Source: Trissonchulus latispiculum (Eukaryota > Nematoda > Enoplea > Enoplida > Ironidae). From it: DNA of 64,000 nt. The stretch covers positions 1 to 64,000 of the forward strand of contig JASAND010028462.1 in the NCBI GenBank assembly GCA_030248195.1, read 5' to 3'. Position 1 is the first letter of the stretch; each line of letters opens with the position of its first letter. Positions 11,205 through 24,458 of the stretch are shown here, one piece after another. Position numbers and translations under genes: made by a program. The notes under the pieces are model-generated. The model had not been told where the DNA came from and searched no databases. It worked only from the letters and a program-made list of their open reading frames with translations.

Positions 11205-13792
11205 TGAATTCTTTAATTAAATTACTTGAGCTAATTTACGATAATTTTCCTGCTCTCTTACAACCACAACTATTAAGCAAGTGCATTATTTACTCATGCA
11301 GACCAGCAAGTGCACAAATTTTGCTAACCAATGATGAATAGATTTAGCAATTCGTTGCGTCTCCTAAGACTGAACCGTAACGTAAACCGAAAGATATGTT
11401 ACTTTTCAAAAATCCAGATAACCGAGACTAGCTTAACTTGAAACGCTCTGCATAAGGAACCGTGTCAAACATTTAATCATGTAAACGTTGAAATTTACAC
11501 GAATTTTGAAGCCACTTACATGGTTTCTACTGGAGTAAAATCATGTAATAAAATCATGTAATAAAATCATGCAAACGATAAACTTTAAGGATGTTTTAGA
11601 CACAAGTTCCTAAGCATCAAGTATAAAACATTTTTCTTATAGATTGTCACCTATCAAACAGGAAATATGCCTATGAGGATTTTGAGGTTGCTTTCTGTAT
11701 TTCTCTGTTGTATGCCCATGTCCATAGAATAACCGTTAAACAGCTAACTATTAAGTGAAAAATTTGATAGGAAATTGAAAGATAAATTAAGATTTATAAT
11801 ACTGTTCATTCGTCATGCTAGCGGCAGAAGACAGCTCAGGAGGCCATGAACTGATAAATAGCAGCCAGAACAATGGTTCGACAATTTAGTGAGTGAGTTT
11901 AGTGAGTTAGACAATGTTTGAGTTGAGAGAAGTGCTCGTTTTGGTCAGTGTTACGACAATGTTCGATTTCGTTCATTTTTACTTATTTTGTTCAATTTGG
12001 AATTAAAAACTGATTGCTTAGAGTTGTGGAGGTAATTTCTAGGCATGGGCACAGGTTCAACAATTTGAACGCGGGTACCCGGACTACCCGAAGCCATATG
12101 TCGGGTAATTGCGACACTACCCGGGTACCCGAGCACTTTCGGGTCCCTGATAAATTATTAACCCAATTTTTGGGACTAGCAAATCTAGAATTCAACTGTA
12201 TCCGGGACCTTTATTCATATTGGGCTTAGATTGGATAGATTTTCGATCATTACATAGATCATAAGTGTTTTAAAGATGTTTAAAAGGCGTTTTAAATACA
12301 AAAGAAATTATGGCTTATATTTAATGGCCAGAGTATCGGAAGCTGATGCTGATAAAAAGACTGTGGTTTTGGTTTGATTGCCCCTCTTAGTTTAGCAATT
12401 TTCAGTGTTTTCTACGACCGTTGTGCTGTCTACTTCTCATAAACTTGAAACTACAGCAATTTCTGGAGATTGGAACAGCACAATAGGAACAAGCGAAAGT
12501 TGCACCTTGTTGGCTTGCCCATGTGTTGAAGCTTCATTTCGGTACATCTCATTGCTGGTTAATGGCAAAGCTTAGCTAAAACTGGCGAACTTATTAATTG
12601 TCCGTGCGTTTACCAAACTTTTCAGCAACACGGTGCAGCAAGTTGGGTTTTGGGAACGGAATAATATGCCTTAAACAGCTCAGAATCTTGTTTCTGAAAA
12701 ATGCTCCACATTTGATCAACTGAAAGTTGAAATAATGTGGGAGCATTAGTCTTTAACCATTTTAGAGTTTAAGCATTTTTAAGCATTTTAGAGTTTAAAG
12801 TTGACAAGAACTGAAACCTATTAAGCAATGGACATAAATTAAATGAAGTTTTCATCAATAAATGATATTTTTCAACGTTGGAATTAACCACTTAGCATTA
12901 AATAAGATTCACTAGACTTCCATGACCACATCAGACAGTATTGACACCATATCATGGTAATCGGTACGGTTGCTCACGGTAACTTCAGAGAACAACGCAG
13001 AACTGTGACAAAGGTCACTAATTTTGTGCGAGCATTTTTGTTTGTAGGTTGTGAATTTTAAGTTTAAATGAATTCATCAACTTCCACATAGTATTGCCCA
13101 GCGGGATGCTAACGAAGGAAAAATGACATTAAAATGAAGCTAAAATAGAAAATTATACAAGGAATAATTCCTCTTCCGCATATTACTTCGTTTTCAGTTG
13201 TAATATCTTGAGTACAATTTTATATGAGCAGAAAACATTTTCGGGTGTCCAAAATCTTTCGGTCTTTACAGTTGTATCCGGATTTTCCGGTTTTAATTGG
13301 ACGTCGGGCACCCAACGCAGAATCCGGGTACCGGAAAATTTTTCGGGTACCCGTGTACTCGCCGGGTGCCCAACTACCCGTAACCTTGCCTATTAATTTC
13401 GCCTCAGTACGGTCAGCAATGTGGAAACTATTCAAAGCTATTGTACAGATTTAATGTGTCTCAGGAATAAATAAACGCAATTAAACAGAAGATTGCACTG
13501 AGTGTGTGCAAATCCGATTAATCACGCCAAGTCATCCCAGCTGACTACAAAAGGAAAATGGCTAACAGTCTACAGTGTCGCGAATTTATTTCGTAGATAT
13601 TCAAACTGCAAGACTCAAAGCAACATTTAAAGATTCAAAGATGCACCAGGCTTTGCTTTCAATAGAAAAGAAATATAAAGTTAAAGATAGAAGGTCACCT
13701 CTGATCAAGTTACAACCAAAGACAAATATCAAAACTGAGACGAATTTAAAGTTCAACTACTGTGTGGGCTGGCGCGAAAGCGTCTTCTAAAA
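11205..13792. other. no gene; GGGTACCCG-rich motifs at both ends
   Basis: AT-rich intergenic sequence. Palindromic GGGTACCC/CCCGGGTACCCG motifs cluster at about 12070-12150 and again, roughly mirrored, at about 13240-13390. They could be the two ends of one degraded element. No open frame is convincing. Confidence 0.35.
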
Positions 13793-13826
13793 TGTCACTA
13801 CAGTTTGGGAACGAATTCCAACTTAA

Positions 13827-14832
13827 GGTGCTGGTATCCTTTTGTGCAGTGCGATTGTGGTGATTTTTCGAAACGCTATAACTTTCGCAATTTTGGGAGT
13901 TGGAAAGAGCTTTATACATCGTTTTAAAGCTTATAATCTGTACATTAACATGAGCTTACGAAACTAGCAAAATTGGCAAAAAATAGCAAATAATTTCCGA
14001 CATGCTGACACCTGACAGACTGAATATAGACCAAAAGTTTTTGAACATCGATTTCTCAAAACTGTAGAATCGGCCAAAATTTCTTCTTGCGCCATGATAT
14101 GAAGGACATGTGGGCCGAGGGACATTTTTTGGATTTGGCTCAACAAGTCTCAGTACTCCAGAAAATCCGGCAAATGCGCGATGACACGAAATTTCGCAAC
14201 TTTCTATTCAGTTTTCTCACAACTGGAGATGTTTTAGCTCAAACCAAGAAAAATGTCCCTCAGCAATAGGGCGCAGTTGCATTCTACCAAAAATCACACG
14301 ATTCTATCGGGTACTTTTTGAGAAATCAATGTTCAAAGCAAAATAATCGCAATTTTGCCAAAATGGTTTTTCGGCGAATTCTCTAACTTAAAGCAACGAA
14401 CTCCAGCGAATAGGTATTGATAAAATGCGCAATTGGACGGTGTATCCATTGAGTATAAATAAGCCAAAATTGCCTGTAAGATTTGGCAGTAATTTTGAAA
14501 AAACTGATTTCTTCAAAAATGGCCATTTTTTGACCCCAAAAATCGTTTTTGGCTTATACTGCCTTAACCACAAGAGGTAGCGCAAAAATTGTAAAAGCAA
14601 AAATGTTCATTCTGGTGCCCTCTTTCCAGCTATATCAATCAATCCGGTGTAGCATCTATGTACTGAGAGAATAAGGACAAAAACCGAAACTTTCTTATCT
14701 TTACACCTAGAAATCCGGGACTGGTCCCAGAATGTTAAAGAGCACGATAATAATGTATTTGGAAAGCTCCATCCACTTTCATGAAGAATTGAAGCTTATA
14801 GGGTCGAATTTACACAAAGCAATACCAGCACC
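13827..14832. mobile_element. TTAA-type DNA element A
   Basis: Bounded by GGTGCTGGTAT and ATACCAGCACC and flanked by TTAA on both sides (13823-13826, 14833-14836). The related copy at 24.7 kb has a single TTAA at this point, so it is an empty site. The TTAA target duplication fits piggyBac or Kolobok superfamilies; no transposase is present, so the element is non-autonomous. It shares long stretches with element B (53194-54536) in inverse orientation. Confidence 0.8.
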
Positions 14833-14851
14833 TTAAGCTTGGTTCGATTGT

Positions 14852-14923
14852 GCCCGGGTGGCTCAATCGGTAGAGCGTTGGCCTAGACAGCCAAAGGTTG
14901 TGGGTTCGATCCCCACCTCGGGC
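14852..14923 (+). tRNA. tRNA-like sequence (pseudogene, core of the element)
   Basis: A 72-nt cloverleaf can be drawn: acceptor GCCCGGG/CTCGGGC, D arm GCTC...GAGC, anticodon stem TTGGC/GCCAA with loop CTAGACA, and T arm GTGGG TTCGATC CCCAC. The A and B boxes of a Pol III promoter are intact. The body resembles tRNA-Lys-type sequences, but the anticodon position reads AGA and differs between copies. It is therefore a tRNA-derived Pol III head, not a functional tRNA gene. Confidence 0.6.
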
Positions 14924-14957
14924 CCGAATTTTTCGGGTCGAAGGTGCTGTAGTGACA

Positions 14958-15852
14958 ATCTTAGTTTCGTTTGTTCTTTCATACGGTTGATTAGGCGCCA
15001 TTAGATCCAGGTCATTAAACCCCAAGAAGCCCCTTGTAAACTCCTCCCCGAGCACTGAATGATTAAATTCAAGAATTGACTCAACTCAACTTCAACTCCT
15101 CCTCGAAATTCAAGATTTTGCAGTATCAGCTGAGTAAGCCACGGCTGGCACACAAAAGGAAACTATTGCGTTCAGCGTTCATCAAAATACCACTCACTTT
15201 TGGATAATCTCAGATAGTAATCAAAAGAAATATTCGAAACATTCCACACTAGGTATCATCTATTGATACAGTTTGAAGGCCTTGTCTTGAGCTTTGTTGA
15301 ATTTAAAGTCAGAATTAGGCCTCAAGTTTGTGGAATAATTTTTGATATTCGGTAAGGGCATCTTTCACAGGATTCAATCAAGAAAAAACATGGGTTGTCA
15401 CCATTAAGTACAACAAGAACTGAAAGCCCTGATATAATACCCCTATTTTAGTTTCAGCGAATCACAGCATATGGCAGCGAACTCTACGATTTCTACAATT
15501 TTTAGGCTGCACGATTTCTATTCGTGTGAGCCACACTGTCACAAACTTCGTCGAACGTCGTCTTCACTAGCTTGCGCTGAACGCTGTCGCCTTTTGACAT
15601 GAATCAAACCTGTATACAACCACACCTGGGCAATGGAGGGGTGGACGGGGGGTGGCCACCCCAGGTCTCACATACGCACCGAAATGATACCTATATGATT
15701 TCTTTGAAAAATTGACGCACCAAAATGATATATACTTATATGATTTTTTAAAGATCTGGACTCGGAGCCAAATCTGACTTATTTGTTTTTTTTCTTTTCA
15801 CAAACTGGATTCTTCCATCTCCACACAGTTTTCAGCTGTCTACACACCAAAT
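14958..15852. other. no gene seen
   Basis: Unremarkable AT-rich sequence between the tRNA-like element and the minisatellite. Confidence 0.35.
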
Positions 15853-16335
15853 TTGTTAGCATGCAAGCGCGCACCTGATTTGACCTATTTACGCACTGAA
15901 TGTGGTCACTGTCGCACCGAATTTGGCTTATCGACGCACCGGATTCGTCCTCTGACACACCGAATTCGGCTTATCGACGCACCGGATTTGTCCTCTGACG
16001 CACCCAATTTGGCTTACCGACGCACCGGAATCGTACTCTGATGCACCGAATTTGGCTTACCAACGCACCGAATTCGACGTCTGACGCACCGAATGTGGCA
16101 TTCCAATGCGCCGGATTTGTCGTCTGATACACCGAGTTTGGTTTACCGACGCACCGGATTCGTCCTCTGACGCACCGAGTTTGGCTTACCGACGCACCGG
16201 ATTCGTCCGCTGACGCACCGAATTTGGCTTATCGACGCACCGGATTCCTCCTCTGACACACCGAATTTGGCATTCCAACGCACCGGATGTCGGTTATCTA
16301 CGCACCGGATTTGATCTAACTGCACCGGACCTACT
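15853..16335. repeat. minisatellite, about 43-bp unit
   Basis: About eleven degenerate tandem copies built on GACGCACCGGATTCGTCC TC and TGACGCACCGAATTTGGC. Each unit has two related halves of about 21 bp, one with CACCGGATT and one with CACCGAATT. Long open frames on both strands here are by-products of the period. Confidence 0.8.
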
Positions 16336-18844
16336 GGCGCACCGGGACTTGGACTTTAGGGCTTTTGTGTCAAACACAGATCACTTACACAACAAATTTA
16401 GTTTGCACAGTGAAAAATAAATTTATACGACAAAATGCATAGCAAAAATTTAGAAAATGTCTGTTAAAGTGCTCTGAAAAAATAGGTTTCAAACCTTTCA
16501 TATTTCAAAAAGCTTAATATTTAGCTGGGGCCTTCAGATCCCAGACCCCCACTTTGTTCCCAAGGTTTTAATGTTTTTTACGTCAGGGGGTCCGTCACGT
16601 AGCAATTGTTTTTCGTGTGAAAAATCGCCCTGAGCCTGATACAGTTAGATTTAACCTTCAACGAGAAGAAACATTGTGCAAATCCCTTGTAGCCAATTTC
16701 TTATCCCCTGTAGCCAATTTTTTTATCCCTTGTGAGAGCAATATATATCGGGACCCCTTGTGGACGACTTCGCCGAGGGGGGAATCCCCCCTCCCTCCCC
16801 CTTGTCCACCTGTGGTAAAGGCAGATGTTGTAGCAGAAGCCTGCTAGTCTTGCAGACATATCCATTGGAAAAATTGAAAATATATACCATATTCGCTATA
16901 GGCGAATATAATGAGTGAATAAGCTAATATAATGAGCGAATAAGCGAATAGACAATGTTACAAAAACTGGACATACCTTAGGGGTGTTCAATAATCAAAG
17001 CGTATATGCGTTTATTTTGATAAGCTTTCTTTGAAGGTGCATGCCTTGCAGCAAACAAGAATACGGTTTGTCCTACCTAAAAACCCTTGTACTAACTTTT
17101 TCTGCTACGCCTTTTCAGCAAACTATATACAAAAGAAAGGCTGCATTTTTACCGGTAAGCATAGTAAAAAAGTGGCGAAAAGTGGCAATGCTTTAGTTAC
17201 GCTGCTTCAGGACAAATGAACAGTAAGAAAAACCTAAAGGCGTTTATGCGCTTTAAAACATAATTGCACAAATACTCATTAAAACCTCACATTCAACTCG
17301 TATTTCAACTGCGCTTTTCGGGAGAAAGAATTTTGAGCACATCCCTTACCTCATTGATTGATCGCGGAAATGCTCTAAATTAATTCCTGGGAAGAGTTGT
17401 AACTGTAAAAATTCTTAAACTCCTGGGAGCACCGCCTCCCAGACCCCCCGTAGTTACTTTCGTGAGTTTAATATTTAGCTTCCATAACTTTAGGTTAAAA
17501 ATGGAATGATCACAGCATAATGTAAGTAGACGGTCGACTATCCACAGTGTTATTTTTCTTTTCAAATAAAAGCCTGAGGTCTGAAATTACGCACCAAAAC
17601 ATATAGTACCCATTTCGAGGAAAACGCACAGGATTTCCACCCCCCGTCCGAGAAATAGTCTGCCCAGGTATGTATACAACCCCTAATCTTCACTTACAGC
17701 AACCATTTATTTGCCCAACTTTTAGTCCCATCATTTTCATCAAAAATTCCTAGATCTAAGCTAGGCAACTTGACATTTCTTCATGCTAATTCCATCATCA
17801 ATGGCGGCTGTTCAGTTTCATCAATGGCGGCGTTTTGAGTGCATCCTTCTAAGCTAAGCCCTAAGAACTTGCGCAATTCCAATGCAAGGCGGGCTGAGCA
17901 ACTGTTATTCTTGGAGTCCATTTTGTTTAATTTTCTGAAATTTTCCAGTCGAATGTGTGGCAAATGTACAGGTGGAAACAATCCGCGGCTGACATCGCAT
18001 TGGCGTCATTCAAAATACAAAGGACGACCTGGTGGATTCTGTTTGATGTGAATGGAATCTGCCCTGCTGGTCTGAACTAATTTTATTTCCGTGAATTCAG
18101 CTTATAGGGCTTTGATGTGTCTAACTGCTGAATCTGCAACAGTGTACTTAACTGTACGATTTGATATGCGCAGATTGTAGTCTTTATTTTGTGTGTGTTT
18201 CAAGCCATTGCTCTGATGTTAAGCAAATTATTGAAATAAGTGAGCAATTGGGAATGCTGTTTTGAAACTGAATGACCGAATAGGGTAATACGTGTCGCAC
18301 TCGTAGGTCACTAATATTTACTCTATGTTTAGGTCTTGTTCATTTTGTGGTCTATGTATTAGACTATGACATAAAGGGTCACACGTAATAACCATGCAAT
18401 TCAATACATCGACAGCAAGGTCATGATGAGTACATATAGCTCTAATATTGCAGCAGTAGGCGCACTAACTATGGCCCAAATCCGTTATCTGGCATCTCAT
18501 ATAATATTTGTGCAGCTATCCTGCACAACTTTTGAATTTGTGCTACTGGCTGAACTGTTTTTAAAAAACAGGTTGTCACAACATAAAGAATTTTATTTTG
18601 GTCAGGAGAACATGTAAATATTTGCTCGTCTCTAGCATTAAAACGTTATCCGGCACCTTCCTCAACTTTGACATAAAGTATTCCACTAGGGCGCCTGTAA
18701 ATCGACCCTCACTCTCTTCATTCCTGAAGGGAAAGTACTTTTATCAACGTTAAAGTTTGAATTGAAGTTATAAAGACTTGCACAGCACAAACAGTGACTA
18801 CAGCTTCCAAACACTCATCGTCATTCCCGAAGGGCAAATGCCTG
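16336..18844. other. no gene seen
   Basis: Contains a G/C-run motif with hairpin at about 17425-17455, a C-rich patch near 16780-16810 and a small AT repeat (GCGAATA/GTGAATA) at 16895-16955. No supported gene. Confidence 0.35.
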
Positions 18845-19620
18845 TGTAACGGATTAAGGTTGGACATGGTCAACCTTTCCGTTGCTGGCGGTGTAGCTAA
18901 GCTAGCTACCCGCTTGGCTTTGTATAACATCATCAAAAGGGGCTGGGTTTACTTTGCAAGTCACGTAGCTCCCCCCAACGTGTATGTTTGGGATTGGGTG
19001 GGTTCCCCCCTTGCTATACGGGGAGCTACGTGATTGGGGGAAATTTCTCACTAGGGGCGCTCGTGGGAGGGTTCAACCCAACACTCGCTTCCACCCTTCA
19101 GTCTTGTTGCTCACTCAGTCTTGCTCAGTCGAACACTTGCTCTACCATTCTACTCTCCCCCATATTGCTCTGTATTTACCCCCTCTGTTATTTCTCCCCC
19201 AAAGCTCCCCCCGAGCTTTGCTGGTACGTTGGGTGTTCGCTTTAACAGTATGTCTCTTTTTGTGTGTGTGTTTGTTGCATAGCTGAGGGCTCGGCCCACA
19301 ACTATTTTATATTATTTTTTTGTAATATTTGTTCTTCTACTTTTATATTAAATTGTTGTTATTATTTTAATTAGGCTGAGTCTACTGAGCTCCTGCTAGG
19401 TAGGTAGTTCCTGTCTGAATCCATAATTAGTGAGAGTGAAGAGGCATCTTTTCACTTAGGGCAGGTGAATTACCCGGTTAACATCTGGCGAGGCTGTCCC
19501 GACCGTCTCCTGTAGTCGGTTTGTTGTCTATTTGTGTACGGTCTCCGCATCCGCTGGTATTCGGGTGTGGTAACGGTGTTTGTACGTAGAAACGTAGAAT
19601 CAGGTACTAGCCCCGCTACA
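18845..19620 (+). mobile_element. solo LTR, copy 1
   Basis: A 776-bp block beginning TGTAACGGATTAAGG and ending GCCCCGCTACA (TG...CA ends), flanked by the 4-bp duplication CCTG (18841-18844, 19621-19624). It is closely related over its whole length to 51360-52055. No primer-binding site or coding region is attached, so both look like solo LTRs of one family; a 4-bp duplication fits Ty3/Gypsy-type elements. Orientation is arbitrary apart from agreement with copy 2. Confidence 0.7.
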
Positions 19621-19654
19621 CCTGTATCAACAAGTGGCTGGTTTTATGTGTTAT

Positions 19655-20590
19655 AAACTAGGCGAATGTCAGAATTCTGCCAAATTGGCATTTTGCACTT
19701 TTTTGGCATTTACTGCTTCGCTTGGAAAAAGGTATGCCACTTATTAGGAATAAGATGCAGGTCTTACGTATTAAACATAGGCGAAATTGTCAAAATCCTG
19801 CCAAATTGGCATATCACTATTTTTGGCTTCTACTTGCAAAAATCATGTTTCTAAAGCTTAGAAAAATCCTGCCACTTATTCCTAATAGGAATAAGTGGCA
19901 GGATTTACGTGTTAAACATAGGCGGAATTGTCAAAATCCTGCCAAATTGGCATCTCACTATTTTTGGTTTCTATTTGCAAAAAACAATTTTTTGAAGCTT
20001 AGAAAAATCCTGCCACTTATTCCTATAAAGAATAAGTGGCAGGTTTTACGTGTGAAGCATAGGCGAAATTGTCAAGATCCTGGCAAATTGACATCTCACT
20101 ATTTTTAGCTTCTACTTGCAAAAAATCATTTTTGATGCTTAGAAAAATCCTGCCACTTATTCCTAATAGGAATAAGTGGCACGTTTTACGTGCTAAACAT
20201 AGGCGAATTTGTCAAAATCTTGCCAAATTGGGATCTCACTATTTTTGGCTTCAACTTACAAAAATCATGTTTCCAAAGCTTAGAAAAATCCTGCCACTTA
20301 TTCCTAATAGGAATGAGTGGCAGGTTTTATGTGTTAAACATAGGCGAAATTGTCAAAATCCTGCCAAATTGGCATCTCACTGTTTTTGGCTTTACTTGCA
20401 AAAATCATGTTTCTAAAGCTTAGAAAAATCGTGCCACTTATTCCTATAAGGAATAAGTGGCAACTTATTCCTATAAGGAATAAGTGGCAGGGTTTACGTT
20501 TTAAACATAGGCGAAATTGCCAAAATCCTGCCAAATTGGCATCTCACTATTCTTGGCTTCTACCTGCAAAATCATGTTTCTGAACCTTCC
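19655..20590. repeat. satellite, about 140-bp unit with internal palindrome
   Basis: Seven units anchored by GCGAAATTGTCAAAATCCTG at roughly 19781, 19921, 20062, 20201, 20342 and 20512, with a diverged first unit. The period is 139-141 bp, except one extended by a second palindrome. Each carries a near-perfect hairpin of TGCCACTTATTCC and GGAATAAGTGGCA. The repeated peptides read from it are artefacts. Confidence 0.85.
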
Positions 20591-20749
20591 TGAAATCCTG
20601 CCGGGAGTTCGGGAGTTGGGTCGAATCTTCAAATCGACCTGGATTCGCAGGAATTCCGTCCAAAGGGTAAGCAGCAATCCACCAGTTGGGACTTTCGTCG
20701 TCCAACAATACGAGGTTAGGTTCCTGGGCAGGCCCCGGAATCCAACATA

Positions 20750-22330
20750 AAAAAATTTCAAAATTTTAATTCCCCCCCCAAAATTTTATGGGTGGGGGGC
20801 TTGATTGGGGTAAATTGGGGGCAGGGAGTTGCTGGTTATAATAGGGATGGGTTATCACTTGGACTGGCCCCAGTGATATTAAGGTCAAGAGTTGGGCGAC
20901 CCAACTATAATAAAAATGGAAAGGCAAAGGAAAAAATAACACAGGTACTGAGAAATCACAGAAATTGGCTGGTATGGAAAAATAAACACACCACTAGGCA
21001 ACAAGAAAAAAAATTTGGTTAATAAAATTCACTGGGGACTGAAAGGAAGTCAGGCGTCTGACTGGGACTCCAAGCGATGCGTGGGCGGCACTTCAAAGGC
21101 CCCAAACGGAGTCAGGCGCCAGATAAGGATTTAAGCGATGCGAGGTGGGGAAAAAGTTAATACAAAGATTTGCAATTGAAATTGACGTCAATTGCAAACC
21201 TCAAGAAAGCCAAACAACAAATACGGATATATATATAACCACGGGAAAAAGGAAAGGCAGGGCCAGCCCAGTCAAACAAAAATTGGGGGGGAAAACAAAC
21301 TTTGCTGATAATGGATGTAGGGGGAAAAATTCTTGGGATGGGGGATCTAACAGAATTTTTCAGCCTAGGGGGATATCAAAAATTGAGGAAAAAAATAAAA
21401 TTTTGGGGAGGGGGGAAAATAGGAAAAATATTTGGATAAAAATTGGGGAAAAGGAAAAAAGGAAAAAGAGCCTAGGCCGGGCAGCCTAATATAAAATATG
21501 GGCAGAGCTATGGAATTAAACCGCTGAGCACACACACCAAATTTTACAAGTGAGACTGAGCGCAATGAACGCTGACCGACGACTGCGGGTGGAGATCTTT
21601 AGTCCAGGCGGCTCTTATCCACCGACTTGCCTCGCCAAGGGAGACAGAGAATTTTGGGGGACGCCAACGGGGCGCCAAACAAAATGGGGGACACACACAC
21701 AAAATCTAAGCTCAATGAGGGACGGACTCCGGGCTATTCCCAGAGCACTACCTAGCTAATAAAAGAGTTCAGTTCTAGTTAGATAAAGTTAATAAAATTA
21801 AATTAACCCAGCGGAAGACAACTGGCTAGTTTAACAGGAGGCACACAGGAAAATAATAACAATAAAAAATGCCTTCCGGGCTACCCGGAGGGGACAAGGC
21901 AACACAGCGGGCTACCCGCAATACAGACAAAAGTAGGGGGTACAGAAGGGGATACAAACAAAAGGGGAGGGAACCAGCAATCACGGGAAGGCAAGTGGGT
22001 TAGCAAAGTTATAGGAGGGGAGTTAGCTAGAAAGATAGACCCGGGGGGAACGGGGGCAACCCCGCGAATTAGGAAAGGGAAGGGGAAGGAAGAGTTAGGA
22101 GTTCGAAGGAAAAGAAATTGGAAGGGGTTAAAAATAAAAAAAGGGGAATTAGAAAAAGTGAGTGAAGGGCAATTTTTAAAAGAGAAAACGAAAGCAAACA
22201 CTTACGTTTTAGATGCAGACTCGTGATGGGTGGGGCCCCCAACCTTAAAGACCGACCGCTCAGAAACTTGAAAAACTCCCAACTGAAGGAAAGATGACGT
22301 AAGCGTCAAAGGAGAATTTTGTCATGCGTT
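20750..22330. other. purine-rich (G/A) region, no gene
   Basis: The plus strand is strongly purine-biased, especially 21240-21480 and 21890-22200, with many GGGG and GAAAAA runs. Near 21045-21150 a block with GTCAGGCG and AAGCGATGCG is duplicated. Long minus-strand frames only reflect the pyrimidine bias. Confidence 0.5.
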
Positions 22331-24406
22331 GGGAACGGGAGGGTCTATCTTTGCTAAGCCAACACAAATTACGAAATAAATGCAAGGTTAAGTTTATGCT
22401 CAGAAAATAGGGAAATTAAAAGATTTAAATGATTTTCAAAATATGAGCATAAAGTCAGCACTGCAATTATTTAGGGGAGACTTTACACTCAAAATAATAC
22501 AAAATTATCGGGCTTCCCAACAATTATAATAACTATATTTAGAGGGATTTTGGGGATTTTTAGGGAGTTTTAGGGAAAGTTTTTACGAAAGTTAAGAATT
22601 GAAAAGGGACTTCGAAAGGAGGTGATAACGGGGACGCTATCACCCACATTACTGTTAAATTTTTCCCGAAGTAGTGATTTATTCAATAATTTCATATTAT
22701 TCTCAACATTATCAATCTATAAAGTAAAGACTAAAAGCCATACGGGGCTGTATTTTTGTTTGTATGTTATTTTTATCATTATTAAATTCACGCAAACTGG
22801 AAATTTCCGCCATAACTTGCATCGTGATCACACCACACGGACAAGCTGACAGTCATTCGAATCCCCTCATCAAGACCTACACAGCGAAAATTGATTTTCG
22901 AGGTCCAAAACTGACCAGTTTCCGAAATATTGCAAGATTTTGACAGTTTAAACACGCTGGTCAAGTATCGTCCACATTTGTACTCTGTACACATTTAGGA
23001 CATGTTATACCTGTGCCAAACGGAGAGCTCTGTGGGCATCTCAACCTAAGCACAGCAACGAGAAGGGGAGAACTTGAAAATAGCAAGTAGCAACCAGATT
23101 GTTTCGAACACGGATTTCTCTCAACTCAAGCAAGCAATTAGAAAACGACTTTGCGCAAGCATTTTTGGGACAACTGCCGAGGGCTATTTTTCATGGTTTA
23201 GCGTTTTGTTTTTTGTTCGAGAGAAATAACCATGCAAACTTGAAAATTTTGTCGATAATTTTGCACGTATGTTTTCTGTAGGATAGGAACATGTAGCTGC
23301 GCGTGCGCAGCAAGTTTAAAAATGCTCTTCCAGCGGAAACTTAACTTAAGCACAAAATCTTGCTTGTTAGCTCATTTTTATCAACTTCGAGTTCAGCAGA
23401 ACAACAGCAGAATAGAGGAAGACCCCGCACATATAAATATCCGTAGCTTTCGGTTATGTCTGTGTCAAAAGCCGAAAAAAAACATTATTTATATCAAAAC
23501 TCAAAAGAACCGGAAGCTAGAGTCAGAGCCAGAACCAATTTCATAAATCCGAATCTATCCCAGCACCGAATCGATCTATCTGATCATCCCCAACAAAGTA
23601 TCCATCCACTACGGGTGCTTGCTCGCAGTATATTTATGTGGTGAATAAGTAAAAATTGCGAAATACGATTCTGAAATGTGAGATTTGATTTTGATAGCTC
23701 AAGAGTTACGATAAATTTTTGAAAAAATCAAATCAAATCAAATCAATTGAAACCAGGAAAAGAATCCATTGCTACGGCAAAAAAGTAAAAATCAAATCAA
23801 ATCAAATCGATTGAATTTTGGGAACATGAAAATCGATCAAATCAAATCACTTGATTTTTGGACGATCAGAACATTAATCAAATCAAATCGAAACTAAAAG
23901 AGCCGCATCAAAACATTACTAACCCAAAGTACCAACTACGACAATATTTTAACCAGACTCACTTCTAAGCTCAGCTGCGAGTTAAGGCCCTTCTTAAGGG
24001 CCTACCTGTTCGCACTAAAATTCTTAGATATGCTGACCGAACACCACGTACGCTCCTGACTGGCGCGAAACTCACGTACACTTTCTCATGCGCGAACAAC
24101 ACGTACATTTTCCAAAATTTGCGCAAACTCCACGTACAGTTTCCGGCTGCGCGAACAGCGTCCCAATCCAAAATGTTGGCGGGGTCAGGGCCCGGCTGAT
24201 ACCCCCCGACTTTCGAGGGGGGGGGGTTCCCCGACTTAACGCACCGAGCATATCTAGCATTTGTACATGCTACTGTATTAAGAGTTTCTTACTCTTATAT
24301 TATTTACTCTTGGTCATGCTCTTATGATTGATTATGTACTCCTGCCTTTTCCTAACGAAGCAGAATACACCCTAAATTTAAACTTCAACAAGCTTATGGA
24401 CTAAAC
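22331..24406. other. intergenic; AATCAAATC repeat and CACGTACA repeat
   Basis: Simple repeat AATCAAATCAAATC at about 23725-23890. Several copies of CACGTACA spaced about 30-40 bp, alternating with GCGCGAA, at 24040-24150. A C/G-run hairpin lies at 24200-24235. No gene is supported. Confidence 0.45.
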
Positions 24407-24412
24407 TTTAAT
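24407..24412 (-). terminator. poly(A) signal ATTAAA (minus strand)
   Basis: ATTAAA on the minus strand about 47 bp past the stop codon of the zinc-finger gene; a common variant at a normal distance. Confidence 0.4.
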
Positions 24413-24458
24413 GGACAAAACAGAACAAAATACAAATGATCTGAACACGGAACAAGGT

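Larger units (their letters stand above)
13793..14957 (+). mobile_element. TIR-bounded tRNA-like element, copy 1 (split by a TTAA element)
   Basis: Starts TGTCACTACAG (13793-13803) and ends with the reverse complement CTGTAGTGACA (14947-14957). It carries a tRNA-like core at 14852-14923 and a CCCGAATTTTTCGGG hairpin after it. It is interrupted at a TTAA by a 1-kb element (13827-14832). With that removed, it matches the uninterrupted copy at 24624-24778 from end to end. Confidence 0.75.

Noticed and set aside
12060..13400. A complete element bounded by GGGTACCCG clusters
   Set aside because: The motif clusters are only loosely mirrored and no terminal repeat or duplication could be fixed.
14852..14923. 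A functional tRNA gene
   Set aside because: The anticodon differs between copies, flanks are repeated with it, and it is embedded in a mobile element.
15853..16325. Possible CRISPR-like array (regular repeats)
   Set aside because: Units are directly adjacent and degenerate with no unique spacers, in a eukaryotic context; it is a minisatellite.
19666..20583. Overlapping open frames of up to 128 residues with repeated peptides
   Set aside because: They are readings of the 140-bp satellite in several frames on both strands.
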